Positions 10,901 to 17,691 of a DNA stretch of 64,000 nt are shown piece after piece (position 1 is the first letter of the stretch; every line of letters begins with the position of its first letter). Below the pieces are notes generated by a model. That model saw only the letters and a program-made list of their open reading frames with translations. It made no database searches and was not told the origin of the DNA. Made by a program: the position numbers and the translations under genes. The stretch is from VXNE01 sp963665455 (GTDB lineage: Bacteria > Pseudomonadota > Gammaproteobacteria > Pseudomonadales > Azotimanducaceae). Location of the stretch: contig OY762279.1 of NCBI GenBank assembly GCA_963665455.1, forward strand, positions 3,410,001 through 3,474,000, in the 5' to 3' direction.

Positions 10901-11558
10901 CCGAGAGCGTCCGGCCGCTGGCGTCGGTGATCGTGGCGGACACCATGACCGGCAGGTCCACGCCACGGGCGCCGCAGATGTGCCGGATGGCGAACAGGGC
11001 AGCCTTGGCGTTCAACGTGTCGAAGGCCGTCTCGATCATGAGGAAGTCGACGCCGCCCTCCACGAGCGCGTCCGCGGCCTCCCGATACGCCGCGTCGAGT
11101 TCCTCGAAGCGCACGTTGCGGAAGCCGGGGTCGGCCACGTCCGGGGAGATGCTCGCGGTGCGGTTGGTCGGACCGAGCACGCCCGCCACGAACCGGGGCC
11201 GGTCCGGCGTCGCGTACGCGTCGGCCGCGCGGCGTGCGATGCGTGCCGCGGCAAGGTTCATCTCGCGTACCTCGGCCTCAAGCCCGTAGTCCGCCTGGGC
11301 GATGCGGGTGGCCGTGAACGAGTTCGTTTCGATGACGTCGGCACCCGCCTCCAGATACGCGCGATGGACGGAGTCGATGACGTCCGGGCGCGTCAGGGAC
11401 AGGACGTCGCAATCTCCGTGCAGTGGCAATGGATGATCCCGGAACGCGGCGCCGCGGTAGTCGTCCTCCCCGAGGGACAACGACTGCTGCATGGTGGCCG
11501 TCGCCCCGTCGAGGAGGAGGATGCGCTGTTCGAGGGCTCGAGCGAGGGGATGCGTCAT
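7908..11558 (-). CDS. metH: Cobalamin-dependent methionine synthase
   Basis: A 1216-aa four-module enzyme that methylates homocysteine from methyltetrahydrofolate. In order: the homocysteine domain with zinc-site cysteines in GLNCALG (about 245) and GGCCGTTP (about 310), the pterin-binding domain (NVGERTNVTGS), the cobalamin cap, and the B12 domain with the cobalt-ligating DVHDIGKNIV. The C-terminal reactivation domain ends in YFGVGRIGEDQ. I start it at MTHPLAR (ATG 11558); the in-frame extension upstream is Arg/Thr-rich leader DNA. The 180-base gap to nfuA holds both divergent promoters; I looked for a cobalamin or SAM riboswitch there and saw none. Confidence 0.96.
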   Translation of the reverse strand: MTHPLARALEQRILLLDGATATMQQSLSLGEDDYRGAAFRDHPLPLHGDCDVLSLTRPDVIDSVHRAYLEAGADVIETNSFTATRIAQADYGLEAEVREMNLAAARIARRAADAYATPDRPRFVAGVLGPTNRTASISPDVADPGFRNVRFEELDAAYREAADALVEGGVDFLMIETAFDTLNAKAALFAIRHICGARGVDLPVMVSATITDASGRTLSGQTCTAFWHSVAHAQPLLAGLNCALGPEALRPHLEELAAVAPTFVSVHPNAGLPNAFGGYDETPQCMADTIGDFARQGLVNMVGGCCGTTPDHIRAMAERISGLAPRRPPAPRTTLCLAGLEPVEIAADSLFVNVGERTNVTGSARFRRLIRAGDYDAALDVARDQVENGAQMVDVNMDEGMLDGVRAMERFLDLAMSEPDIARVPIMIDSSKWEVIEMGLRRVQGKCVVNSLSLKDGEAAFLAQAELCRRYGAAIIVMAFDEEGQADSLPRRKAIMERCYRLLVEQVRFPPEDIVFDPNVFAIATGIEAHANYAVDFIEACRWIRDTLPRASSSGGISNVSFSFRGNERVREAIHAVFLYHAIEAGLTMGIVNAGQLAIYDEIPEELREAVEDAVLNRREDATERLLAVAGRYAGEGAVRVVEDDAWRDAPVAERLSHALVQGISKHIVADTEEARQSAERAIDVIEGPLMDGMNVVGDLFGAGRMFLPQVVKSARVMKEAVAHLVPFIEAEKAAGGAAPRSKGRIVMATVKGDVHDIGKNIVAVVLRCNNYEVTDLGVMTPAERILDTAREMDADLIGLSGLITPSLDEMVHVATEMERRGLDIPLLIGGATTSKAHTAVKIAPAYSGSTVYVTDASRAVGVASNLLSDTTRDEFVAGVEADYRAVRKRRRGAARRPLLDYRRAVANAPRMDWSAYAPPPPKQPGVTKLPNYPLGELAGYIDWTPFFHTWGLAGRFPGILSDAKAGAEARRLHDDAKEMLARLTDGGWLSAHGVVGLWPANTVDGVIRVWQDPSRREARATLHHLRQQADNGKPSLSLADYVGPLGVPDFVGGFVVAVGPEIDAVLARFKDDDYSTIMLKALADRLAEAFAEHLHERVRREFWGFAADERLDPEDLIRERYRGIRPAPGYPACPDHSEKATLFALLDAADATGAYLTENFAMWPPSTVAGWYFSHPDARYFGVGRIGEDQLAAYCERKGVAPAEARRWLGNLLDR

Positions 11559-11737
11559 CTTCGTAGTGCGCGGGACAGTGGTCCGGGCGGCAAACGCGGC
11601 ACGGTAGCGCGTGCCTCTCCCCGAATGCAATCGCGGCGCGAACGCGCGGCCGGTCTTGGACGGCGTGGCAGCGCACGGGCGCGGCGGTTTCCGGTAACAT
11701 ACCCGAGCTTTTTGGTCGGGTTTGCCGGAGCGATGCC

Positions 11738-12316
11738 GTGATCGACATTTCCGAAGCCGCGCGCGAGTACCTGGGCGAACTCCTCGCCAAGCAGGAGGAG
11801 GGCTGCGGCATCCGCATCTTCGTCGCGCAGCCGGGCACGCCCCATGCCGAGACCTGCATCGCCTACTGCCGGCCCGGCGAGGCCGCCGAGGACGACATGC
11901 CCGTGGACTACGGTGCGTTCACGGCGTACTTCGAGCGCCGCAGCGAACCTTATCTGGTCGACGCGGTGGTCGACTTCCAAGAGGATCGCATGGGCGGTCA
12001 GCTCACCATCAAGGCGCCGAACGCGCGTACGCCGAGCGTCGGACCGGACTCCCCCATGGAGGATCGCATCAACTACGTCCTCTACAACGAAATCAACCCG
12101 GGCCTCGCCTCCCACGGCGGCATGGTGACCTTGGTGGACGTCGTGGACGGCGACACGGCGGTCCTGCAATTCGGCGGCGGATGCCAGGGCTGCGCGGCGG
12201 TGGACATCACGCTCAAGCAGGGCGTCGAGAAGGCCCTGATGGAGCAGATTCCGGAACTGGCCGCGATCCGCGACGCCACCGACCACTCCGTTACGGAACA
12301 CGCCTACTACCGTTGA
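11738..12316 (+). CDS. nfuA: Fe-S cluster carrier protein NfuA
   Basis: A 192-aa protein with a degenerate A-type N-terminal domain (about 1-100) and a C-terminal Nfu domain with the cluster-binding CxxC in GGGCQGCAAVD (Cys149, Cys152). It receives and delivers 4Fe-4S clusters to target enzymes, especially under oxidative or iron stress. The start is GTG 11738, with GGAG seven bases upstream. The gene is divergent from metH, as in pseudomonads. Length and domain order are standard. Confidence 0.95.
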   Translation: MIDISEAAREYLGELLAKQEEGCGIRIFVAQPGTPHAETCIAYCRPGEAAEDDMPVDYGAFTAYFERRSEPYLVDAVVDFQEDRMGGQLTIKAPNARTPSVGPDSPMEDRINYVLYNEINPGLASHGGMVTLVDVVDGDTAVLQFGGGCQGCAAVDITLKQGVEKALMEQIPELAAIRDATDHSVTEHAYYR

Positions 12317-12405
12317 GTTGGCGGGTGTCCAAACGGCTCGCCGGTTGCACGGAGCGGCGACGGACCTTCCGGGACGACCGATGCCGAAAGGCTGCCCGGG
12401 CCGCT

Positions 12406-13482
12406 TCAACCGGCCCGGTCCAGCCCCATCCGCTCCACGAGCACGTCGCCTAGACGGTCCGACAACTCCAGCAGGAGGGCCTCGGTGTCGGACCAACCGA
12501 TGCACGCGTCGGTGATCGAGACGCCATAGCTCAAGGCCTCGCCGAGCTTCTGGCTGCCCTCGGCCAGGTTGCTTTCCAGCATGATGCCGATGATCGAGCG
12601 GTTGCCGTTCTCGATCTGGGCCGCCACGTCGCGGGCGATCGCGGGCTGATTGCGGTGGTCCTTGTTCGAGTTGGCGTGCGAGCAATCGACCATGATGTTC
12701 TCGGGCAGGCCCGCGGCGCGGAGCTCCGCCTCGCAAGCCCGGACGGCTTCCTCGTCGTAGTTGGGTCCCGTGTGTCCACCGCGCAGCACGATGTGGGCGA
12801 GATCGTTCCCCCGGGTATGGATGATCGCGACCTGGCCGGACTGGTTGATGCCGAGAAAACGGTGCGGCTTGGTGACGGAGTTCAGCGCGTTGATCGCCAC
12901 GTCGAGGGCGCCGTCGGTGCCGTTCTTGAACCCGACCGCGGACGACAGGCCGGAAGCCATCTCGCGATGGGTCTGGGATTCCGTGGTGCGGGCGCCGATG
13001 GCGGACCAGGCGATCAGGTCGTGGAGGTACTGCGGCATGATCGGGTCGAGGGCCTCGGTGGACAGCGGCAGCCCGATCGCGCCCAGATCGATGAGCAACT
13101 GGCGGGCGATGCCGATGCCCTCCTCGATGTGGAACGAGTCGTCGAGATGGGGATCATTGATCAGACCCTTCCAGCCGACCGTGGTGCGTGGCTTTTCGAA
13201 GTACGCCCGCATGATCACGCAGAGACTCCGGCGGGTGCGGTCGGCGACGGACTTCAGACGGCGCGCGTAGTCGACGGCGGCGTCCACGTCGTGAATGGAG
13301 CAGGGGCCCACCACCACGAGCAGGCGCTGGTCCCGGCGTTCGAGAATGTTGCGTACCTGCCGCCGCGCGTCGGCGACCCCCTCCAGGACGGGCTCGGGCG
13401 CCGGCAGCGCCGCCTTGACGGCAAAGGGCGTGGGCAGGACCTCGTTGGCGAGCACGTTGAGATTCTCCGTCTGTGTGTGCAT
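12406..13482 (-). CDS. aroG: 3-deoxy-7-phosphoheptulonate (DAHP) synthase, class I
   Basis: First enzyme of the shikimate pathway (phosphoenolpyruvate + erythrose 4-phosphate), 358 aa. Family motifs are intact: VVGPCSIHD (metal-binding Cys), YFEKPRTTVGWKG, GARTTESQTHREMASG, HIVLRGG, and MVDCSHANSNKDH toward the C-terminus. The isozyme class (Tyr-, Phe- or Trp-sensitive) cannot be told from motifs alone, so the symbol is used in the broad sense. The ATG at 13482 follows GGAGGGTCCG. Regulation is shown by the upstream leader: a short ORF rich in aromatic codons followed by a terminator hairpin immediately before this start. Confidence 0.93.
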   Translation of the reverse strand: MHTQTENLNVLANEVLPTPFAVKAALPAPEPVLEGVADARRQVRNILERRDQRLLVVVGPCSIHDVDAAVDYARRLKSVADRTRRSLCVIMRAYFEKPRTTVGWKGLINDPHLDDSFHIEEGIGIARQLLIDLGAIGLPLSTEALDPIMPQYLHDLIAWSAIGARTTESQTHREMASGLSSAVGFKNGTDGALDVAINALNSVTKPHRFLGINQSGQVAIIHTRGNDLAHIVLRGGHTGPNYDEEAVRACEAELRAAGLPENIMVDCSHANSNKDHRNQPAIARDVAAQIENGNRSIIGIMLESNLAEGSQKLGEALSYGVSITDACIGWSDTEALLLELSDRLGDVLVERMGLDRAG

Positions 13483-13500
13483 CGGACCCTCCAAAAACGC

Positions 13501-13532
13501 AAAAACCCCGACGGCTGCTGCCTGTCGGGGTT
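13501..13532 (-). terminator. Rho-independent terminator (attenuator) before DAHP synthase
   Basis: On the minus strand AACCCCGAC (13532-13524) and GTCGGGGTT (13512-13504) form a perfect 9-bp stem around an 11-base loop. A T-run follows (13505-13501), and five more Ts come after GCG. It ends only 19 bases before the DAHP synthase ATG. A competing pairing exists between GCTGCCT (13547-13541) and AGGCAGC (13523-13517), which would involve the terminator loop. Position and leader ORF together point to transcription attenuation rather than the end of an upstream operon. Confidence 0.85.
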
Positions 13533-13578
13533 CTATCGAGAGGCAGCCCGCGCCGCCCCTCATGACCGAGTGCGCCGC

Positions 13579-13674
13579 TTAGCGGGGCGAATAGCCGAAC
13601 CAATAGCCCGTGCGGCGTCCGTCGTCGGTTCGCCTTTCGGGCATGGCCTGGCCGTTCGGCTCGGTGATCTTCAT
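13579..13674 (-). CDS. Aromatic-rich leader peptide of the DAHP synthase attenuator
   Basis: A short minus-strand ORF upstream of the attenuator. From ATG 13674 it encodes 31 aa; from the internal ATG at 13644 it encodes 21 aa. Both end in GYWFGYSPR followed by TAA at 13581-13579, so two Tyr, one Trp and one Phe codon are clustered six to nine codons before the stop. That is the expected layout of a ribosome-stalling leader peptide sensing charged aromatic tRNAs. The predicted promoter would put the transcript start only a few bases before 13674, so the internal ATG may be the used start. No strong Shine-Dalgarno is seen for either. Confidence 0.72.
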   Translation of the reverse strand: MKITEPNGQAMPERRTDDGRRTGYWFGYSPR

Positions 13675-13684
13675 GGCGGCGCGG

Positions 13685-13713
13685 ATTGTCCGCGCTCGCC
13701 CGGGAAAAAGCAA
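13685..13713 (-). promoter_or_regulatory. Candidate sigma-70 promoter of the DAHP synthase leader
   Basis: On the minus strand TTGCTT (13713-13708) and GACAAT (13690-13685) are separated by exactly 17 bases. They match the -35 and -10 consensus at 3/6 and 4/6 positions. Initiation would fall near 13678, just ahead of the aromatic leader ORF, so the leader and attenuator would be transcribed. It lies in the gap after the convergent-free 3' end of the upstream MBL hydrolase gene. The call is by eye. Confidence 0.45.
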
Positions 13714-13768
13714 CCATCTGGTGCGATGGTGGTTCGATGGTGTCTGGCGCGATGGCCGACCGGCGACG

Positions 13769-14527
13769 TCACCCGGCCTTGATCCAATCCACGCCCTCGC
13801 GTTGCGTGGCGAAGCGTAGTTGGGTCAGGTGGCCGGCGAAGGGGCCGAACGCGGCGTCGAGGTGCCGCTGGGCGTTGTTCCGTTCGCTGACGTGGCCGAC
13901 GACCACGTGGGTCAGCCCGTCGTGGAGCACGCGTTCCAGGAAGTCCGCGGCCTGCACGTTCGACAGATGCCCGAGGTCGCTGGCGATGCGGCGTTTCAAC
14001 CGGGGTGGATAGTCGCCGCGCATGAGCATGCCGGGGTCGTGGTTGCTCTCCATGAAGAGTGCGGTGCAGCCCTGGAAGCTCTTGACCACGTGCGGGGAAA
14101 CGTGCCCGACATCCGTCAGCACGCCGACGGTCGTCCCCTCCCGACGAAGCACGAACTGGGTCGGTTCCCGCGCGTCGTGGGGCACCGTCACCGACTGCAC
14201 CGTCACCCCGTCGATGACGAACCGCGCATCGCTGTTGAAGGGGCGGGCGAGTTCGGGGTCGAGGTCCGGCAGCCCCCGCAGGGTGCCGTGGGAGAGGTGT
14301 ACGGGAATGCGGAAACGGTGGGCGAGGGGAACGACCCCGGAAGCGTGATCCGAGTGCTCGTGGGTGACCAGCACGGCGGCCAGTCGCTCCGGTGCGATGC
14401 CGTGCTGGGCGAGGCGCGCCCAAGCTTCCTTGAGCGTGAAGCCGCAGTCGATCAAGACGCACGTTTCGCCGCAGGCGATGAGCGTGCCGTTGCCCGAGCT
14501 GCCGGACCCGATGGAGGCCAACCACAC
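13769..14527 (-). CDS. MBL-fold metallohydrolase (YycJ/WalJ-like)
   Basis: A 252-aa beta-lactamase-fold hydrolase. It begins WLASIGSGSSGNGTLI and has CVLIDCGFTLKE and the metal-binding THEHSDHASG, followed by LTDVGH and FMESNHDPGML, the pattern of the YycJ-type exonuclease/hydrolase group. The start is uncertain: I use GTG 14527, preceded by GGGGGA, because the longer in-frame N-terminus reads through repeat DNA and gives a Pro/Gly/Arg-rich sequence. Order MBL-bamC-dapA on one strand is the same as in Pseudomonas. The substrate is unknown; a nucleic-acid role is inferred from the subgroup. Confidence 0.85.
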   Translation of the reverse strand: MWLASIGSGSSGNGTLIACGETCVLIDCGFTLKEAWARLAQHGIAPERLAAVLVTHEHSDHASGVVPLAHRFRIPVHLSHGTLRGLPDLDPELARPFNSDARFVIDGVTVQSVTVPHDAREPTQFVLRREGTTVGVLTDVGHVSPHVVKSFQGCTALFMESNHDPGMLMRGDYPPRLKRRIASDLGHLSNVQAADFLERVLHDGLTHVVVGHVSERNNAQRHLDAAFGPFAGHLTQLRFATQREGVDWIKAG

Positions 14528-14584
14528 GCCGTCCCCCGGCGGGCCGCCCGCAGGGGCGCGACAATCCGCTTCAGCGCCGCCAAA

Positions 14585-14612
14585 CCCCTCGCTGCGCTCG
14601 GTGCCTGGCCCC
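14585..14612. repeat. Dispersed intergenic repeat, copy 1
   Basis: Read on the minus strand the segment contains GGGGCCAGGCACCGAGCGC. The same 19 bases occur on the plus strand at 46216-46234, and both copies continue into a GAG-GG tail. Both copies lie 50-90 bases from the start codon of a minus-strand gene, but in opposite orientation to it. It is too long to be chance in two intergenic gaps and is probably a small dispersed genomic repeat. Confidence 0.55.
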
Positions 14613-14631
14613 AGCCCACACCCACCTCGGC

Positions 14632-14676
14632 GCGTGCCCCGTGGGACGTCATTTTGTTCCATCCCGCGGGGCACGC
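14632..14676. repeat. REP-like inverted repeat
   Basis: GCGTGCCCCGTGGGA (14632-14646) and TCCCGCGGGGCACGC (14662-14676) form a 15-bp stem with a single mismatch around a 15-base loop containing ATTTTGTT. With the adjacent GTAGGAGCGTG (minus strand) it looks like the repetitive extragenic palindromes of pseudomonad-type genomes. It sits between bamC and the MBL hydrolase gene and would form a stable hairpin in the operon mRNA. Confidence 0.65.
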
Positions 14677-14686
14677 TCCTACGAGG

Positions 14687-14707
14687 CCGCGCCGTTCTAC
14701 GGCGCGG
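14687..14707 (-). repeat. Short perfect hairpin after bamC
   Basis: CCGCGCCG (14687-14694) and CGGCGCGG (14700-14707) pair perfectly around TTCTA. The hairpin starts 5 bases after the bamC stop on the minus strand. There is no T-run, so it is not a standard intrinsic terminator. It may be the second half of the REP pair or an mRNA-stabilising hairpin. Confidence 0.5.
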
Positions 14708-14711
14708 GCTC

Positions 14712-15836
14712 CTAGGCTGCGAATTCACGCAGCATGACCAGAAGCTGCTGGCTCAGTTCTTGCGGTGCGGGGTCGCCCCGGGGTTCGAACACCTGTACGA
14801 CCTGGGAGTCGCCCGTGGACTCGATCCGCACGTCGAAGGACCGCAGGCGGGCGCCGCCGCGGCCGGGTATGAGACGGGAGAAGAAGCCGGGGCGGTCTTG
14901 ACCCAGCTCGGCCACGTCCACCTCCACCTGGAAGGAACCGGTGGACCGTTCGAGGTGCTTCACGTCCAGTTGCGCGCGCTGGAGGGCTTGACCGACGACG
15001 GCCCATGCACGCTCGAAGTCCACGTTGAGACGCAGCAGCGGGTAGCCCTGCGCGTCGCGCTCGACGATGGCCTTCTCGCGCGAGGCGATGTCCAGCGCGA
15101 TCATGGAGATGGATTGTGTGGTGACGTCCGCGCCGTAGTACGCACCGAACTCGTGCAGGAGTTGTTCCTCCACGTCGGCTAGCGCGGAGGCGTCCGGCCA
15201 TGCTTCGGTGGGCGCCGCGAGGGCGTCGTTCTCGTGGCGGATGTGGACCTCGGACGAGCCGGGCCGAATGCCGTGTTCGATCAGGAAGCGCACGCGGTCC
15301 CGGCCGGTGGACACCGTGGCGTCCGCCTTCACGTCGCGGATGAGATCGCGCACCACGTCGCGATAGTCCTCGTCGCCGATCTCGAGCCAACTCCCGTCCA
15401 CGCGTCCACCGGTCGGCGACTCGGCCGCCACGGACACGCCGTTGTCACCTAGGAACTGCTTGACGACCGGCCAGACCGTGGCGGGTGGGTCGCCCACGAC
15501 CAACCACCGGCGCTCGCCGAGCCGCTGGATTTTCACGGCGTCGTCGGTGCCGTCGGCGAAGATGGCGTCCGGGCGCGGCGCACGGCCGGGGAAGTGGCGC
15601 GCGAGGGGCTTCGTGGCGATGATTGGGATGTCGTAGGTGTCTCGCACCGGCGAGTCGCCCATGTCCTCCGGGATGACGAGTGGCACGCCCTCGCGGGCGT
15701 CGAGATAGTCGTCGGAGGTATTGCGGACCAGGCCGCGATCATCGTTCAGCCAGGCGCAGCCCGACAACACGCAGGCCAAGACGGCTCCGGCCAACCGCAG
15801 CCGGTCGGCAACGACCGCCGTTCGTCCAAACGCCAT
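14712..15836 (-). CDS. bamC: Outer membrane assembly lipoprotein BamC
   Basis: A 374-aa lipoprotein of the beta-barrel assembly machine, which inserts outer-membrane proteins. It starts at ATG 15836 with a signal peptide and lipobox VLSGC (lipidated Cys27). The unstructured lasso-like stretch DDYLDAREGVPLVIPEDM follows, then two helix-grip domains; RRWLVVGDPPATVWPVVKQFL belongs to the first and YPLLRLNVDFERAWAVVG to the second. The position directly downstream of dapA (24 bases) is the classical dapA-nlpB order. It is somewhat longer than E. coli BamC, as usual outside the enterics. Confidence 0.9.
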   Translation of the reverse strand: MAFGRTAVVADRLRLAGAVLACVLSGCAWLNDDRGLVRNTSDDYLDAREGVPLVIPEDMGDSPVRDTYDIPIIATKPLARHFPGRAPRPDAIFADGTDDAVKIQRLGERRWLVVGDPPATVWPVVKQFLGDNGVSVAAESPTGGRVDGSWLEIGDEDYRDVVRDLIRDVKADATVSTGRDRVRFLIEHGIRPGSSEVHIRHENDALAAPTEAWPDASALADVEEQLLHEFGAYYGADVTTQSISMIALDIASREKAIVERDAQGYPLLRLNVDFERAWAVVGQALQRAQLDVKHLERSTGSFQVEVDVAELGQDRPGFFSRLIPGRGGARLRSFDVRIESTGDSQVVQVFEPRGDPAPQELSQQLLVMLREFAA

Positions 15837-15859
15837 GGCCGGGGTGAATCGCCGTGCGA

Positions 15860-16738
15860 TCAAAGCACGCCAAACGGCGCGAGGCGCGCCCGCAACTCGT
15901 CCACGTGGCCGGCGGATAGTGGTACGAGGGGCAGTCGAATGCCCGTGTCGACCTTCCCCATCAGGTGGAGGGCCCATTTGGCCGGCGCGGGACTCGTTTC
16001 CACGAACAGGATGTCATGGACGGGCTGCAACCGTGCGTCCAGTTCCCTTGCCCGGTCCGTGTCGCCGTCCAGGAAGGCGGCGCAGAACTCCGCCATCTCC
16101 CGCGGCAGCACGTTGGCCGTCACGGAGATCGTACCCACCGCGCCGAGTTCCATCATGCGCAACGTCTGCGCATCCTCACCGGAAAGCAGCACGAAGCCGT
16201 CGTCGCGGACGGCCTCCCGAATCACCCCGACGCGCTCTGCGTCTCCGCACGCCTCCTTGATTCCGGCAATGCTTGGCAGCGCGGCGATGCGGGCCACCGT
16301 GTCCGGCTTCATGTCGCACGCGGTCCTGGGCGGGACGTTGTAGAGGACGATGGGTACGTTGACGGCCTCGGCCACGGCGCGATAGTGCTGGAAGAGTCCC
16401 TCGGGCGTCGGCTTGTTGTAGTAGGGCGTCACCAGCAGGCAGGCGTCCGCGCCGGCCTGCGCGGCCGCGGCGGTGAACTCGATGGCCTCGGCGGTGGAGT
16501 TCGAGCCCGTCCCGGCGATCACGGGGATGCGGCCGTCGACGCGCTTGATGGTCTGCTCCACGACGCGCTTGTGTTCGTCGTGGTCGAGCGTGGCCGACTC
16601 TCCGGTCGTGCCGACGGGGACGATGCCCTGGGTGCCCGATTCGACGTGCCATTCGATGAGGCGGTCGAGCGCCGCCCAATCCACGGCACCGTCCCCCTTC
16701 ATGGGCGTGATCAACGCCACGATGCTTCCGCGCAGCAT
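15860..16738 (-). CDS. dapA: 4-hydroxy-tetrahydrodipicolinate synthase
   Basis: A 292-aa class I aldolase that condenses pyruvate with aspartate semialdehyde in lysine and meso-diaminopimelate synthesis. It starts MLRGSIVALITPMKGDG and carries VGTTGES, VIAGTGSNSTAEAIEF, YYNKPTPEGLFQHY, the catalytic-Tyr segment YNVPPRTACDM and the Schiff-base lysine in IAGIKEACGD. Length and motifs are fully standard. It is the promoter-proximal gene of the dapA-bamC-MBL group. Confidence 0.96.
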   Translation of the reverse strand: MLRGSIVALITPMKGDGAVDWAALDRLIEWHVESGTQGIVPVGTTGESATLDHDEHKRVVEQTIKRVDGRIPVIAGTGSNSTAEAIEFTAAAAQAGADACLLVTPYYNKPTPEGLFQHYRAVAEAVNVPIVLYNVPPRTACDMKPDTVARIAALPSIAGIKEACGDAERVGVIREAVRDDGFVLLSGEDAQTLRMMELGAVGTISVTANVLPREMAEFCAAFLDGDTDRARELDARLQPVHDILFVETSPAPAKWALHLMGKVDTGIRLPLVPLSAGHVDELRARLAPFGVL

Positions 16739-16822
16739 GCCGTCATCCGAGGAAGTTTGGTGCGCAATGGTAAAGGCGGGTGGCCCGTCTCACAAGGCAG
16801 GAGCTCGGACGTCCCGGCCTGC

Positions 16823-17608
16823 TCAGCCGGTAGAACGAATCAGCGCCCCTACCTGATCGGTCGGTGCGCGGCCGCTCTCGGCGGCGACGATCATCTCGGC
16901 GACGGCGGCGAGCGTCTCCCAGTCCTCGCTGCGTTGGATGAGAACTCCCAACTCGTTGGCTACCGCCGACCCGAACCGTACGGTTGCGAGCCGGCTTAGG
17001 AGCTGGCGTTCGCGAGCCACGCCCTCGCGGCGCCCCTCCGCCACGCCCTCGCGGCGCCACTGCTCAGGCCACTGCGCCACTCGATCCAGCAAGGTCATCT
17101 TCGCCTCCTCCAAGGTCGCACCGAGCGGCGGCGCGTCGTCGCCCGGGGCCATGCGTTGGACAATTTGGTCCAACCAGGCCGCGAAGGCGCGGCCAAGTTC
17201 GGTGTCCGCCGGCGACCGCAACCAATCCGCCAACGCGACCACCACCCGCGCCAAGTCGGCCGGCGACCGGCTCTGCTCGAAGCCGACCACACCGCGCATC
17301 AGGTTGCCAAGCGGCAGATCGTCCACGGGCACACGGCGTTCGTCAAGCACCAGCGAACGTTGCGCCGGCTGGCACTCCGCGAGGGTTTCCGGCACCGGCG
17401 CGATCAGATCCCGCATCTGTAGCGGTGCCGTCCACGGCGCGTCGCCATTGTACAGCACCACCGGGAGGACAGGAGGCCATCGGCCCGGCGCACCGAGTTC
17501 GCGGCGGCGGCCAAGCTCTCGATAGAGCAACGCCGTATCCCACGATAAATGGCGACGGCGGAGGTGTCTTTTCCGGAAAGTCTGAATGTCGCGTGCGACA
17601 TCAACCAT
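16823..17608 (-). pseudogene. Truncated Rpn-family recombination-promoting nuclease (DUF4351/transposase_31 type)
   Basis: A 261-aa frame that matches only the C-terminal part of Rpn/YhgA-type PD-(D/E)XK nucleases: TALLYRELGRR, then PPVLPVVLYNGDAPW, and a C-terminal helical region with the repeated EGVAEGRREGVARERQLLSRL typical of the DUF4351 tail. The catalytic N-terminal domain, which should carry D...ExK before LLYRELGRR, is absent. Upstream of Met 17608 the frame is Arg-rich and unrelated. It is most simply a 5'-truncated remnant. It could still be translated from 17608, with no nuclease activity expected. Confidence 0.7.
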
Positions 17609-17691
17609 CAATTCTGTGGGAATGGGCCGTCTCCGGCGGGGGTAAGCCCGGCGCGTAAGATGGCCCATTGCGGGTGCGAGGCCGTCTCGCG

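Noticed and set aside
11559..11737. Possible cobalamin or SAM riboswitch upstream of metH
   Set aside because: I looked for the conserved B12-box and SAM-type cores in the gap and found neither; the gap is also short for a B12 riboswitch plus two promoters.
14527..14728. N-terminal extension of the MBL hydrolase
   Set aside because: The extension reads through the REP-like and dispersed repeats and yields a Pro/Gly/Arg-rich sequence; the domain starts right after GTG 14527.
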